NCBI GenBank assembly: GCA_015698045.1 | Contig: BLAL01000040.1 | Location: 1,900,501 to 1,964,500, forward strand | Length of the DNA stretch: 64,000 nt | Origin: Rhizophagus clarus | Lineage: Eukaryota; Glomeromycota; Glomeromycetes; Glomerales; Glomeraceae | Direction: 5' to 3' | Notes under the pieces: generated by a model | What the model saw: only the letters and a program-made list of their open reading frames with translations | Told to the model about the DNA's origin: nothing | Databases searched by the model: none | Made by a program: the position numbers and the translations under genes | Shown: positions 11,790-25,075 of the stretch, piece by piece | How the letters are laid out: each line of letters starts with the position of its first letter | How positions within the stretch are numbered: position 1 is the first letter of the stretch

Positions 11790-13714
11790 TTACATTTCTT
11801 TTCTTCCAAGAGCAATAACAGCATCAGCTTCTTTCACTGCTTCCGCACCATATCTTTCGCGTATAAATTCTCTTAATCTCTTATTCTCGTTCTTGGCTTG
11901 TTCAAGTCGAACATATGAAGTAGAACTTCCGGGATTTGATGATTCATTATTGTTGAGAATTGTTGAAAAAAATATATTTCCCGGAGATAATGGAGTTGTC
12001 GGAACAGAACAATTGTTCCATATAGATTGTTGTGTATTTGTTTGTTGTAACTGTTGCTCTGAGATATGCTTATTCTGTTGTACTTTTGGAAAGGAAATTG
12101 ACTGATCCAATTTTGGTCTTTCCGGCGCAGTATAATCAATTTCATCAGGCAATTTATAATTTATGCTAGGATTCGCACCAGAATTATTATTATAACTATT
12201 ATATCGAGAATTCGAAAAATCTCTTGAGATTGAAATAGAACTACAATTAACTTCGGGATGTTCATGAGATGCCAGATGTTTTTGCAAAGAATAGTGGGCA
12301 TTTTTTACGACTTTTGTGCTAAATCCTCCTATATTTTGATGGAGGTTTGTTTGATTTGTATCATTTGAAGATCCTCTCGCAACTTTTGACTTAAGACCAT
12401 ATGAACATGTTTCGATACTAACATTTTGCCTCCATTGTCGAACTTTTTGCTCTAATGGAATAGAGTCATTTGATCTACCTGCCGTTGTTTGATGATAAGA
12501 CGGATTTTTTTCTCCAATATCGCTAATTTCTTCAATTTCGACTTCGTTATCATCGTCAACTTCGGATTCAATAACATTGTCAGAGTTTTCTGGTTCTGAA
12601 ATATAAGGATTATTTTGATCCTTGAAAGATCCTTTGAATCCTTTAGCATGAGGATTATTAATTTTCTTAAGAATATTGACTTCTTCATTTTGATAATGGG
12701 TAACAGCGATGAACGCCGTTTCTTCAAAGGTGAAAAAAGTTTCTTGATCTTCATTAGCCGAATGTTTAATCATTTTAATTCGAGGCCAGTATTTGTGAAA
12801 AGAGGTAAGATAAAAATAACCCGGAGGGAGTGACGAATTGTTATCCGTCACCGAGTCACGCTTCTTTGCTGACAATGAACTTAGTCGCAAACGATTGGTA
12901 AGTTTAATTTTTGGAAAGCTCACGCCAAAATTCATCCAATATGCGCCTAAAAATAATTTGGAATATATGTAAAGATTTTGAATTTTGAAACGAAAAACAA
13001 AATAAATAGCTAACGACCATTTTTACCTGTTTGCGGAGAATCTGGATGAGTAAAAGGGTTTCCACGAACTGTGCCAAATTTACTATCCCGTGAATTAGAG
13101 TTATTTGGTAAAAATTTACGTCTATCTAGTCCTATTGAAATCCAACATCCTTTTTTAAACCTATAACGATCTTTAGATACTTGAACAAAGTCTATAACAA
13201 ACGAATAATTTACGGTAGGATCTAAATTTACGGGTTGAAATTTTAATAAAGGAAAAATACATCTACCCGCCTTTGTGATGATCATTTCATTATTAACATG
13301 ATAAAACTGAGACCATAAATCAGAATTTACAAGTAATAAATCCGAAGCAAGAGATGGAGAATTAAGTGTCGAAATCGTTGGTAAGAGAGGAAGTTCAAAA
13401 GAATTTTGAAATTTTGGTAAAGAAGAGATTGAATTTGAAGTCTCTTCATTTTCGAGACAATTTATAGATGAAATCTTATTGTTATCTTCGAGGATGAAAG
13501 TTTGGTAAAATTCATTATTCGTTTTTTTAGCTACATTTGTATATTCGGATACTTGGTCAAATGACATTTTACTTGATTCATGTTTATTGAAGGATAAAGG
13601 AAAATATGATGTTTCTTCTGTAGAAGCAACATGTTGAAATGAAGATCCTATTCCTTGAACTCGTGAATAATTAGATGAACCGAACTCATTATGAACAAGA
13701 TGATGAATTTCCAT
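11790..13714 (-). CDS. T-box transcription factor
   Basis: Two exons (13714-13027 and 12946-11790) flank an 80-bp intron and give 614 residues. Residues about 128-330 form a complete T-box DNA-binding domain: LWSQFYHVNNEMIITKAGR, then FPLLKF, RYRFKKGCW, HPDSPQTG with the intron falling in the Gly codon, AYWMNFGVSFPKIKLTNR, LTSFHKYWPRIKM, FIAVTHYQN and NPHAKGF. These match the canonical T-box landmarks, with His in place of the usual Ala of AVTAYQN. After the domain come an acidic stretch (EVDDDNEVEIEE) and a long Ser/Asn/Gln-rich, probably disordered region. T-box factors are best known from animals but occur in some early-branching fungi. It acts as a sequence-specific nuclear regulator; its targets cannot be read from here. 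It shares a 570-bp divergent promoter with triosephosphate isomerase. Confidence 0.93.
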
Positions 13715-14284
13715 GATTAGTTTAAAGATAAAAGCTGTTAAATAAAAAACGCGACAAAATATTTTATCCTATTATTATATTATTGCACTTTTTAAGGAAA
13801 TAACAATAATAAGGAAACGACTCTATATTAAGGATTTAACAGATTTTTCTTTTATTTTTATATGATGTCTGATCATGAAAATTATAAAATTATCCAAATG
13901 GCCATTTCCTGTTGAATAAATTTTTATGTATGGCGATTATGAAATTCATTTAATTTCCCGCAAAAAAAAAAAGGGGGTCATATCTGATGTCACTGATTCA
14001 TATTTAGCGTGTGCCGTGTGGAATACACTATAATCGTTAAACAAGTTTGATTTCACGTGACTTTAATTTAATTCCATCTGAAAAAGTGGGATGATAGATC
14101 CGTCCAAATAAATCCAATAATTTTTTCAAACTATAAGTAATTTAGACCGGTTTATTAGTTTAATTTATTTATCTTTTCTAATTAGTTTTTTGAACTATCG
14201 CTCTTCTTGAAAAGAACCAAGAGAAATCATTCTTCGTTAGTTAGTGGAGGGATTTTTTAAACTTCATAGTAAAATTCTGTAGCT
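13715..14284. promoter_or_regulatory. Divergent T-box/TPI promoter region with TCACGTGA
   Basis: A 570-bp divergent intergenic region. It has TCACGTGA at 14053-14060 and an A11-G5 homopolymer junction near 13963-13978. I see no additional exon in it. Confidence 0.4.
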
Positions 14285-15558
<1,274 letters not shown>

Positions 15559-15901
15559 TTAATAATTTGTGACAATTAATTTGTAAAAGTAATATTTTAT
15601 TTAAAATCATTGATTAAAAAATGTAATAATATAATAATTTATATTACAATATTGGAATTAAAGTTCCCACGAATTCACGTCATAACATTTTAACATACAT
15701 GAATATTTATTAGTTAACAATTTAATAACAATTTAAAATGTAAAATACTTGTTTATTTTTTTCTATAATCTGAACCTCGGGACAATCTAGGTGTTTCGAA
15801 GCATCCTGTGGGATGATATCCAAGTAGAATGGAAGGTGTACTTAATTAATCTATTAAGATAAAGCGAATTCTGAATGGAATAATTTAAATTCATGACTTT
15901 G

Positions 15902-16612
15902 CTAATGTTTCTTTTTCTTTAATCGATAAATTTCCACATTTACATTACTAATATTGTCATCTAGATCTTTAAAAATGATTTTTCTCAGCTTTTTTTCAGG
16001 AATTTTAACAACATTAAATCCATCTTTACATGCATTTATAAAAGTTTCAGTAACAAATGGATCTCTTCTTTCCAAGCCACAAAATATAAAAGATTTTTCA
16101 TTTGCCAATTCATTTATGCATCTGATGAAATGATGAATAAGGTCTAAAGAATATATACAATCAGTGGCAACAATGTAATCATAAGGAGGTGTAAATTCTG
16201 GAGGTTGCAGCTGTGTTATAGTCCAATCCAAAACTTTTACTTGAGCATCAAAGAGACAATCATTTTTTTGCCGTTGTTGATTTAAAATCCACAAGTTATA
16301 TTTTACATTATCTTTAAGAATATTTACTGCTACATATTCTAAATCCGTTAAAGTCGTTTGTAGGCCCATAGAACACATAACTAAACCCAATAAACCACAA
16401 CCACTTCCCAATTCAATGCATTTCTTATCATTTAATGAATCCTTGGAAGAACGTAAAAGATGTTGCATGTATTGAGCAGTTACGATAGAAGAATCCCATA
16501 TTGTGGTACCGTGATTTAAAGAATCATTTTGTTGTTTTATAGATAAAATACTACCATTTGAAATTTTGAATTCATAAATTTTTTGTGAATTTGCCTGTTC
16601 TTTTATATTCAT
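15902..16612 (-). CDS. METTL21/EFM6-type protein-lysine methyltransferase
   Basis: Single visible exon of 236 residues from the ATG at 16612; the frame is open further upstream but without an ATG until an uncertain splice site, so a short 5' exon is possible. Family motifs in order are TTIWDSSIVTAQYM (the W-D-S/A entry motif), CIELGSGCGLLGLV (SAM-binding motif I), TLTDLEYV (acidic loop), VKVLDWT and DYIVATDCIYS, which carries the D-x-x-Y signature of the seven-beta-strand lysine methyltransferases (family 16). These enzymes methylate a single protein such as a chaperone, VCP/p97 or eEF1A. The substrate cannot be assigned by eye. It is convergent with TPI and ends about 340 bp from it. Confidence 0.8.
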   Translation of the reverse strand: MNIKEQANSQKIYEFKISNGSILSIKQQNDSLNHGTTIWDSSIVTAQYMQHLLRSSKDSLNDKKCIELGSGCGLLGLVMCSMGLQTTLTDLEYVAVNILKDNVKYNLWILNQQRQKNDCLFDAQVKVLDWTITQLQPPEFTPPYDYIVATDCIYSLDLIHHFIRCINELANEKSFIFCGLERRDPFVTETFINACKDGFNVVKIPEKKLRKIIFKDLDDNISNVNVEIYRLKKKKH

Positions 16613-17096
16613 TTTTATAGCACTAATTTGTGGAAGCAATTCAGATGATAAATCACATGAAAAAGAATGCTGTATTAATTTTGGGTAAAATTATGTAATC
16701 GAAATAAATCTAAATGCTCTATAAAAAAACTCTTTTTACAACTAGTAGTAACATTTAATGAAATTTAATTTTTTTATCAGATTACTTCGAACACAGAAAG
16801 TTGTGTCCATTTTGCTCGTGATCGTAAGTGTTATAAGTTGATTTTCTGGGAGTGACCGTAAAATATAAATTAAACTTGAATTTGATGAATTTTGATTTCG
16901 GGTTTTGTAATATAATCAAGAAAATGAAACAAACATTCGGGGAAGATAAAAATACAATGAATCATGTGATTTGTAGTTGCTTACGTGATACTATTCGTCA
17001 TCTCTAGCACGTGCTTTTATACTTGATGGAGATTTTTTTCACGTTAAATTTCAAAATTCCAACTGTTTTACATTCGTATTGTATTCCTAAAACATT
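16613..17096. promoter_or_regulatory. Divergent promoter between methyltransferase and proteasome alpha4
   Basis: A 480-bp region between divergent genes. It has CACGTG at 17008-17013 within AGCACGTGCT, about 85 bp before the proteasome start codon, and a related TCATGTGA word near 16964. A short 5' exon of the methyltransferase may also lie here. Confidence 0.35.
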
Positions 17097-18500
17097 ATGG
17101 CTGGCTCTTACGATCGCGGTAGGCTTCCTTAATATTATAAGTTAACTTTTGTTATAAAGTCAGGTGTTAAACTAATAACATTTTACAAAATTCTATAGCG
17201 TTGACTGTCTTTTCACCAGACGGCCACTTATTTCAAGTTGAATATGCTTTGGAAGCAGTGAGAAAAGGAACGTGTGCGGTATGTACTGATAGAACTAAAT
17301 GAATACGATTCATTTTTAACAACTCTTAGATGGAATGAGATTCTAAGAGTCGCGTTACATTTTATCAAATATATTAAAAGAAAAATATAATTTGATCATA
17401 TAGATATATTTTTTATGATCCATGTTAACTATAATTTGTACCAATATATGTAGGTTGGAATCCGAGGTGAGGATTGTGTAGTTCTTGGTGTGGAGAAAAA
17501 GTCTGTTCTTAAATTACAAGATCCTAGAACTGTGCGTAAGATTGTCACGCTTGATGACCATGTATGCATGGCCTTTGCTGGTATTATTATTTGATCTTAA
17601 TTTGTTCATATTTTTTTATAATTGAACGATTGATTTATTTTTTGGATATTTTTTGTTAGGCCTTAGTGCAGACGCAAGAGTTCTTGTTAATAAAGCTAGA
17701 ATAGAATGTCAAAGCCATAGACTTACTGTGGAAGATCCAGTTTCAGTAGAATATATCACGCGATATATTGCTGGAATTCAACAGGTGTGCAAATGACTAA
17801 AAGTTTAAATTACGATGAATTGATTTTAACATTATTATTTTTCTATTTTAGAAATACACACAAAGTGGTGGTGTTCGACCTTTTGGAATTTCAACACTTA
17901 TTATTGGATTTGATGCAAATGATAAAATACCAAGACTTTATCAAACCGATCCATCGGGTATATATTCTGCATGGAAGGTAAATTTTTGTCATTAAACCAA
18001 CAATACTACACGCATTTATAATAAATGTTAAAAATGGGGTATTTCTTTATGATTTTTCTTAGGCTAATGCAATTGGTAGAAGTTCAAAAACTGTTCGTGA
18101 ATTTTTGGAAAAGAATTATAAGGAAGGCTTGACAAAAGAAGAGTCCATCAAATTAGCAGTTAAATCTCTTTTGGAGGTAGGAACTTTTATTTCATGTAAA
18201 TTATTGCAATAATTTATTACCTTAATCAATTAATCGTTTTACTTCATATATTAGGTGGTACAAACCGGAGCGAAGAATATCGAGATAGCAGTTATGACAA
18301 GTGATAGTGTGATCAAGGTTAGTTAAATAGACAGATATGTTTTTTAACTAGTTTAAGATACTATTATTCTAATTCTCAAACCTTTTTATTGAAAGAATTT
18401 GGAGATTGAAGAAGTTGAAGCTATCGTTAGTGAAATTGAAAAAGAAAAAGAAGCTGAAGCAGAAAAGAAAAAGAAGCCATCAACTTCCACTACTCAATAA
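17097..18500 (+). CDS. PRE6: 20S proteasome subunit alpha-4 (PSMA7/Pre6)
   Basis: Eight exons: 17097-17118, 17199-17278, 17454-17580, 17660-17784, 17852-17977, 18063-18176, 18255-18317 and 18396-18500. They give 253 residues, in frame throughout. The N-terminus [20 protein letters not shown] is the alpha-type signature. VECQ-type [25 protein letters not shown] and [20 protein letters not shown] match alpha4 better than other alpha subunits. It ends in a long Lys/Glu helix ([15 protein letters not shown]) as in PSMA7. It is a structural subunit of the outer ring that gates the 20S core. The second intron (17279-17453) is the longest. Confidence 0.95.
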
Positions 18501-18730
18501 AAATTCTTTTATAAGATGTATTTTAAATTTATGTGTATATTTTTATTTTGATTAAAAAAAAAAATAATGGTGTTAAATAAATTAAATTGACGAATAAATA
18601 AGTTAATTAGACGCCTTTTAATAAATTTAAATATAAAAATGTTATATTCTATTAGTCATGTGAAATTTACAACATTGGTTATGGTTAAAATCATCAAGAA
18701 AAATTAATTTGGTTGCTCAAGAAAGCAATG

Positions 18731-18803
18731 GCTTCGATAGTGTAGTGGTTATCACGTAAGCTTTACACGCTTAATGTCCTCGGTTCGAACCCGAGTCGAA
18801 GCA
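18731..18803 (+). tRNA. tRNA-Val (anticodon UAC), intronless
   Basis: A 73-nt cloverleaf. The acceptor stem GCTTCGA pairs with TCGAAGC, discriminator A. The anticodon stem TAAGC/GCTTA closes the loop TTTACAC, giving anticodon TAC. The T arm CCTCGGTTCGAACCCGAG contains a good B box (GGTTCGAACCC). TAGTGTAGTGGTTA is the A box. A T-run beginning about 13 nt downstream (18816) can terminate RNA polymerase III. No intron and no encoded CCA, as expected for a eukaryotic nuclear tRNA. Confidence 0.95.
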
Positions 18804-19327
18804 CTTGTGGTTCTATTTTTGTCTTTTTTCACATATTCTGCCCGTGACATTGTTACACACCTACTTCAAAAAAAAATGTCACAAATATGTAAATCTAACC
18901 TAATACTAAACCTAAATTATATCATTATTATATATGTTTTATAGAACAAACTACATTTATTTAATTTTTTTTTTTTTTTTTTTGAAATATTTACAAGTAA
19001 TAAATGTTTTGATCTTAAACCAAAATCTTCATATAAGTACAAAGTAATAAAACAATGTAATACATATTAATACTTTATCACTATTTTAGAAACAAGAACA
19101 AAAGTTTAAATTTACTTGATAAGGTAAACTTCGTCATTAAAGTTCGTCATTATAATTCGTCATTATAATTTCGTCATTAAAAATTCGTCATTAAATTTTT
19201 CGTTATATTTGGGAAATAATGATTCCCCCCTTTTCCTATCTTATCTAAATATATTCGTAAAAAAAGAATACTATAAATTCTATGTATATCATATAAAAAA
19301 ACCCTCCATTGTTACCTCTTTTTTTCT

Positions 19328-19363
<36 letters not shown>

Positions 19364-19485
19364 AAAAAAATATATAATAAAAAGAAAAATAAACCGTATA
19401 AAGAAGGTTCTATGAATAACGAAGAAAATATATATATATATGCATGTATATATATATATATCCTAATCACCAACTCATCTATAAG
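18804..19485. other. Intergenic region with T tracts and TTCGTCATTA repeats
   Basis: No coding exon seen. It holds T homopolymers (near 18966 and 19328), five spaced TTCGTCATTA copies (19130-19190), and TA runs just before the cyclin stop codon. The right part is probably the 3' UTR of the minus-strand cyclin gene. Confidence 0.5.
19130..19200. repeat. Five short tandem copies of TTCGTCATTA
   Basis: The decamer TTCGTCATTA occurs five times in about 65 bp with spacers of 1-5 bp, followed by a degenerate TTCGTTAT. It lies in the probable 3' UTR of the cyclin gene on the minus strand, where the transcript would read TAATGACGAA repeats. Confidence 0.75.
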
Positions 19486-20907
19486 TCACCACCTCGTATC
19501 AATAATACTATTATAAGTATTATGAAAGTCTTTTGATGTTGGTGTGGGCAAAGAATTATCTTTTGGAGTTAACGGACAATTCAAGGGAGAACCTTCATTG
19601 CACAGACTCTCCAGATCATCCGTGATCAAGTCAATGATAGTACTGAAATCAACTTCCAATTTTTTTTTGTTCAACTCGGTGTTCACAGCTCCAACAGCTG
19701 ACTGAAAATTTACTCTGGGCCAAGAGCAATTAATTGTTTCTTGTATATGGGCATTATTATCTACATATTGGCAATTGAGTAAGGACTCAAGCCATCGATT
19801 GTATTCCTCCTCACTAACGTAGATAGAATTGTCCAGAATATACAAGAAATCCCGCTCCATATTGCCTAGCAATTCTAACGGAATTCCTGACATTTCAGCC
19901 CATGATTTATTTGAATATGTAGAATCTTCGAGCCATTTATGTGCTAATATCAATCCAACTACAAGCAGAACAAATTCTGGTTCATAAGGGTATATATCAA
20001 AATCTTTACCACTTAATACGATCCTTTGAACATATTTAAGCATTATTACTATAACAGGACCCAAGCAATCTGTAGATTTTATGAGCTATTATTATTTTTA
20101 TTTTATTTTAATTTTTTTTTTTTTTTTTTTTTTTGTTTAAAAAATAAATATATATATATAAGTAAATTTTCGATCAAAAGTTGAAATATTTTTTTTTTAG
20201 AAAAAAAGTATGATATAATAACAATTACCTACCTTATAACCAAATTCTTTAAATTCTTTGAAATTATCATTAGTATTTGATGATTTTTCTCTTCGTGGTA
20301 ATTTTGGCAACATGCGCCAAATGATTTCGGTTGCAAAATCGGCCCATTTTGCATGTGTATCTATTTCCAGTTTATCATTACCTATTATCGCTGCTGCTGC
20401 TTCTACGCTAGCCTCCTCTTGTTTTTGTCGTTCCAACAATTCTGGATGAAGGAACAAAGAGCAATAATATTGCTCTGGATTTGGTAAAGACAATGAACCA
20501 TCAAATAAAATTTGAGTAATAGGACCAAAATTGACTCTTCGATTATCTTTTGCGATCATATATTTAAGATATGGAAAAGACCACCATACTGGTGAAGAAG
20601 CGGGTAAGTTTTGAGATGAAATCGAATTATGAGAAGCAGTTGGTAATTTCAAAGATGAACTCCAAGTAGGTGAGTATGTAAAATTTAAATAAGAAGTATG
20701 CATTGAAGTTGGAAATGAGAACCGATAATCCTTTGAGATAAAATTGGATTGCAATTTCGAATTTGAACACCCCAAATTTGGTGATGATGATAGAGAATCC
20801 GTTGAAATTGGTGATGGGAATACTATTCTTGCATTATTTTCGTAAAGAACATTTGGAGAAGATCCTGGCGAGATTAAGTTCTTAGTCGAAATTAAATTAT
20901 ATTTCAT
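19486..20907 (-). CDS. Pho80/Pcl-type cyclin
   Basis: Two exons, 20907-20233 and 20085-19486, with a 147-bp T-rich intron, give 424 residues. The N-terminal half is Ser/Pro-rich. The cyclin box starts near residue 180 (AKWADFATEIIWRMLP) and continues over the splice (GYKLIKSTDCLGPVIVIMLKYVQRIV) to LILAHKWLEDSTYSNKSWAEMSG and NMERDFLYILD. The LAHKWLED...N.SWAE..G....N.ME..FL pattern is that of cyclins partnering Pho85/CDK5-like kinases (Pcl1/2, Pas1). It would direct substrate choice of such a CDK in cell-cycle, polarity or phosphate control. The C-terminal ~90 residues are not conserved in my memory. Confidence 0.85.
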
Positions 20908-21822
20908 GAAATTTTGGTTTAAGAGATGAGTAGCAACGAGGATATTTGAAATAAAAGTAAAAGAAAAGGGTACTTTGGAAAATATAGTAAAGAATGAAAA
21001 TGAGATTTAACTCTTTTCATTTATTTTCGAGCCCTTAAAAAAAAAAAAAAGAATCGGTCGGAGAAGTACGAAAGGACTTTCAGATACACCGATTAACGAG
21101 TATAACGATGGTGAACTGTAACTAACGCAAAGAGCTGTCAGTCACGAATCAAAAGGTACAAAAGCTTTTAACGGAGTGTTTAAAGGTACTAAACCCGTTT
21201 GGTAAAAGAAACCTAATATTAAATTTTTTTTTATATCTTATTATTGTTCACTTTGTCATTATGAGGGATCCTAAAATGGGTTAGATGAAAAAAAGTGTCA
21301 TTGTGGACTTTCTAATCTATCACGTGGTAAGACAGTAAATATATTGTGCAACATGCCTTTTACAATGCCAGCTTACGTTGTTGTGCGAAAGTTGAAGTCA
21401 TTTTAAGTAACAATAACTGATAACTTTCTAAAATATTTTTAAATGATGTAGATCAAATAATTTTTGATTAACAACATTTTAAGGGTATATTTTGTTAACT
21501 AACCGAAATTTGAGGCTGTCATTCTTTTGTGCAACAACTTTTTTTCAGCCACATCTAAAAAAAACTTGTATGAGCTTAAATTCCAGCCGAAATTAAGGAG
21601 TTATTATTTATTTATTTAATCATTCAACAATGACAATAATGTGACCTCGTCACATGAAATAAAGAATACAAATTCCCGAAACAGATGATGTAAATTTAAA
21701 TAAATTATACCATATCGGATGATAGTGATATTTATCTGTAAAAATTTGAATTCCGATCAACTATGCAGATTAGGTTAAATCTATAAATCAGTATAAATCA
21801 TTCTTTAGATCTTTTCCAAATT
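20908..21822. other. Divergent intergenic region between cyclin and HemW-like gene
   Basis: About 0.9 kb with a poly(A) tract near 21039 and no exon seen. It presumably contains promoters and 5' UTRs of both divergent genes. Confidence 0.5.
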
Positions 21823-24197
21823 ATGATTTCTTCATGTAAATTATGTCAAAGTGTTTCATCCAAGATTCTTTTTAAAAGGAACTTAAGCGTTTCTTTAACA
21901 GGTAAATCATAATTTTGAATTATAATGAATTATAATCCACAATATTTATTGCAAAAATTTATAGCATTAGATCACAAATCTCGTCTTTTGGAACAACCAT
22001 TAATGATTTATATTCATTGGCCATTTTGTAAAAGGTAAATTTATTCGTATTTTTAATTTCCGCTGTTTTTGCTATACGTATTAAATTTACACATGCTTAT
22101 TTAGTAAATGTACTTATTGTAATTTTAACAAGTATATTAACCCGAAACCGGATCATGAACGAATGAAAAATTCTTTAATTTCTGAAATAAAGGATTATGT
22201 ACAAAAATATGATATGAAAGGAAGGATTATTCATAGTGTTTATTTTGGAGGTAACATGGGTATTAATTTTCTTTTTTTCATTTATTATTGCTTAATTTCT
22301 TTTTACAAATATTAATTTAGGAGGTACACCAAGTAAGTTGTATCTTTTATTAAAAAGATAGGTGAATAAATAAATAAATTTACAATATTGATTATTTACA
22401 ATTATGCATCTTTTAGGTTTGGCATTGGTAAGTTACAATAATCATTTTTTGAAAATTTGAAATTTCGTTTAATTTTTCTTCTATATTTATAGCCATCCAC
22501 TTTTGAGTCAATTTTAAATACAATTGCTAATGAATTCATATTACCTTATAACACTGAAATAACTATGGAGGTAAAAATAAGAATAAGATACTTTTGATGC
22601 TGTTAATTATATATCAAAAAAGTAAAATTAAAATCATTTTTTAATAAAGGGAAATCCGACGGTACATTTCATAGATTCTTTAGTAAAGTACCTTTTTTTT
22701 TTTTAATAAGAATTGTACTTTTATTTAAAATTTTTTTTAGTCAGCAGAAACAGGAAAATTACAAGAATTTCATTCAATAGGAATAAATAGATTGTCACTT
22801 GGTTTGCAATCTCTTAATGATACAGAATTAAAAAAATTAGGTAGAGATCATACATCAAAGGAAGCTATTAATGCATTAAAAGAATCTATTAAAATTTTTA
22901 GAGAAAATGTTACTTTTGATTTAATATTTGGTAGAGAAGGACAAACTGTTGATGATTGGAAAGTTGAATTAAAGGTATTAAATCATTTATTCCTTCTGTT
23001 AGAAAGAATTTAATTAAATTATTTTTATGTATACTTAAAAAAAAATTAGAATGCTTTAGAGATAGCAACAAATCATATTTCTTTATATGAACTTACAATC
23101 AAAAGAGGAACACCGTAAGTAATAAATGATTGTTTACTTAACTTATTAATTTCATTAATAATTTTTTTTTAAAAAATTTTTCATAGGTTATACAAAGATT
23201 TTATTAAAGGAAAATTTAAGAAGCCTTCACTTGATAATATAGCAGATTTATATAATATTACGCTTGATATTACAAAGGCATATGGATTTCAACAATATGA
23301 AGTATCAAACTTTCAAAGAAATGAAAAATATAGTAAACATAATTATGGTTATTGGAGTGGATTAGATTACTTAGGTATTATTATTAAAAGAATATATTTT
23401 TTCAAATGAAATACTTGGGTTTAAATATCCTTTTTATTAGGCATCGGACCTGGAGCTCATGGGAGATTAACAGATCCAAAAAATAAAATAAGATATAGGA
23501 TTATTAGAGTTTGTTTCATATTTTTTAGTAATTTTTTAATTAATTGGGAAAATTTTATTTTAATAAATTATTTTATGTTGTTATAATGTTATTAGAGATT
23601 ATATCCCGAAAATTGGATGAAACAATGTGAAGAGACTGGAGAAGGGTAAAATAATTATTATTATAATAATTTAGTTTTATTTGGTTTTTTAATTATATGT
23701 AAATATCTTTTGGTAGCGCAGCAAAATATGAACAAATGAATTTAGAGGATGTTAAAAATGTGAGTTTTAATAATTAAGATTTATTTGTTTATTTGTTTAT
23801 ATAACCATTTAAATTTTTTTTTTTTTATTTATAAATTAGGAACTTATATTATTTGGATTACGTACAAGAATTGGAATACCAAGAACAAGATTTAAAAGAT
23901 ATTCACCAGATCAAGAATTAGAAGAGGTAATTTAATAAATTAAATTACTTATTTCAGACTTTTTTATAAGTTTAATATTAAAATTATTTAATATATCTCT
24001 ATATAAAGTATTTAAATATGGAACAAGTTAATAGGTTTATTAAAGATGGTTTTTTAATTTGGGAGAACAACACTATTAAACATGATAAAGGATGGATTTT
24101 AAATGATTTTAAAAAAGAAATACAAAGCGGAGGATTAAGACCTACTGAAAAAGGATTAGCCGTAATTGATGAAATAGTTCCAAGAATATTATATTAA
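21823..24197 (+). CDS. HemW/RSAD1-like radical-SAM protein, probably mitochondrial
   Basis: A heavily split gene with about 14 exons. The first exon (21823-21901) encodes MISSCKLCQSVSSKILFKRN, a basic, acid-free presequence suggesting mitochondrial import. The exon junction at 22034/22105 rebuilds CKSKCTYC, the CxxxCxxC iron-sulfur motif of radical SAM enzymes. Later exons give SVYFGGGTPS, EGNPTSAE, GINRLSLGLQS, FDLIFGREGQT, SLYELTIKRGTPLY, YEVSNF and YLGIGPGAHGR, the order seen in HemN/HemW proteins. Human RSAD1 is the HemW homologue, a haem chaperone rather than a coproporphyrinogen oxidase. Three exons are only 12, 11 and 12 nt (22321-22332, 22417-22427, 22650-22661). Exact exon ends after 23000 are less certain. 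Confidence 0.88.
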
Positions 24198-25075
24198 TTT
24201 ATAATAAATTTTAAATTCAATAGTTAATTTTTGTTGGAATCATTTTGCAAAAAAATTAATACAAAATAAGTATCGAAATAAATAATCATTGCACTTTCTT
24301 TGAATTAAATAAATAAAATAAATGTACTAATAAATAGCATTATTCTATTTCTTTACTTTATTCATATAATAATGCAAAACTTTTCATATATTGACATTGC
24401 TTTATCATAATTAATATCAACTTTAATTTCGATCTAATGCTGTTTCTCTGACTTATAAACCTACTTTATTCCTGATTTAGGTAAAAAAGGTTTTATTTGT
24501 TCTCGTAAGTCACGTACTAGATCGGAAACGTCTAATCTTTTGGATGAATCCCATGTGGTTTCACTTTCTGGGTAACGCTCTAATTTATAAATTCTAATTC
24601 ATTATCACGCTCTCAATTTTTGTCATTAATTTTACTGCTTTTACTGAAATTATTTACAACTTTTTATCATAGCTAAATTTTTTTTCTTATTTATTAATTC
24701 AGTTTTATAAATTAAAAGATCCAAGTTTAAAAAGCGACATAGGATGAAGCGTTCAGAATACTGATTAACGATCAAATCGCGCCCAATTTGTCTTCAATAA
24801 TTAATTCATTTTTTTCTCGAGATATACAATAGACGTATTAGTCAGAGATTTCGATTACAGTATAATATATGTGATCCAGAATAAATTTGTGTGCACAAAT
24901 TCATTTTTTTTTTTAAGGCAAGATTTTATCAGACTATTTGTGAAGATCTATAATTCCAGTTTCTAATCATGTGCAAATATTTCACATGTTCGATCGACAG
25001 ATAATTTTTATTTTTTTTATTTTTTTTTTTTTTTTGATTAACGAGTTAGATATTTTTTTTTTTTTTTTTATAAAA
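24198..25075. other. Intergenic region with one possible orphan exon
   Basis: About 0.9 kb between two plus-strand genes. Apart from the possible minus-strand exon at 24461-24579 it is AT-rich with T tracts close to the PINX1-like start codon. Confidence 0.5.
24461..24579 (-). other. Possible orphan terminal exon (about 39 codons)
   Basis: On the minus strand an AG acceptor at 24581-24580 is followed by an open frame of 39 codons with protein-like composition (TTWDSSKRLDVSDLVRDLRE) and a TAG stop at 24463-24461. It is much less AT-rich than its surroundings, which suggests past or present coding. I could not find the upstream exon in the next 400 bp, so it may be a gene fragment, the last exon of an alternative transcript, or a pseudogene. 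No family recognised. Confidence 0.3.

Noticed and set aside
15902..16639. Longer methyltransferase start at 16639
   Set aside because: The codon there is TTG; the first in-frame ATG is at 16612.
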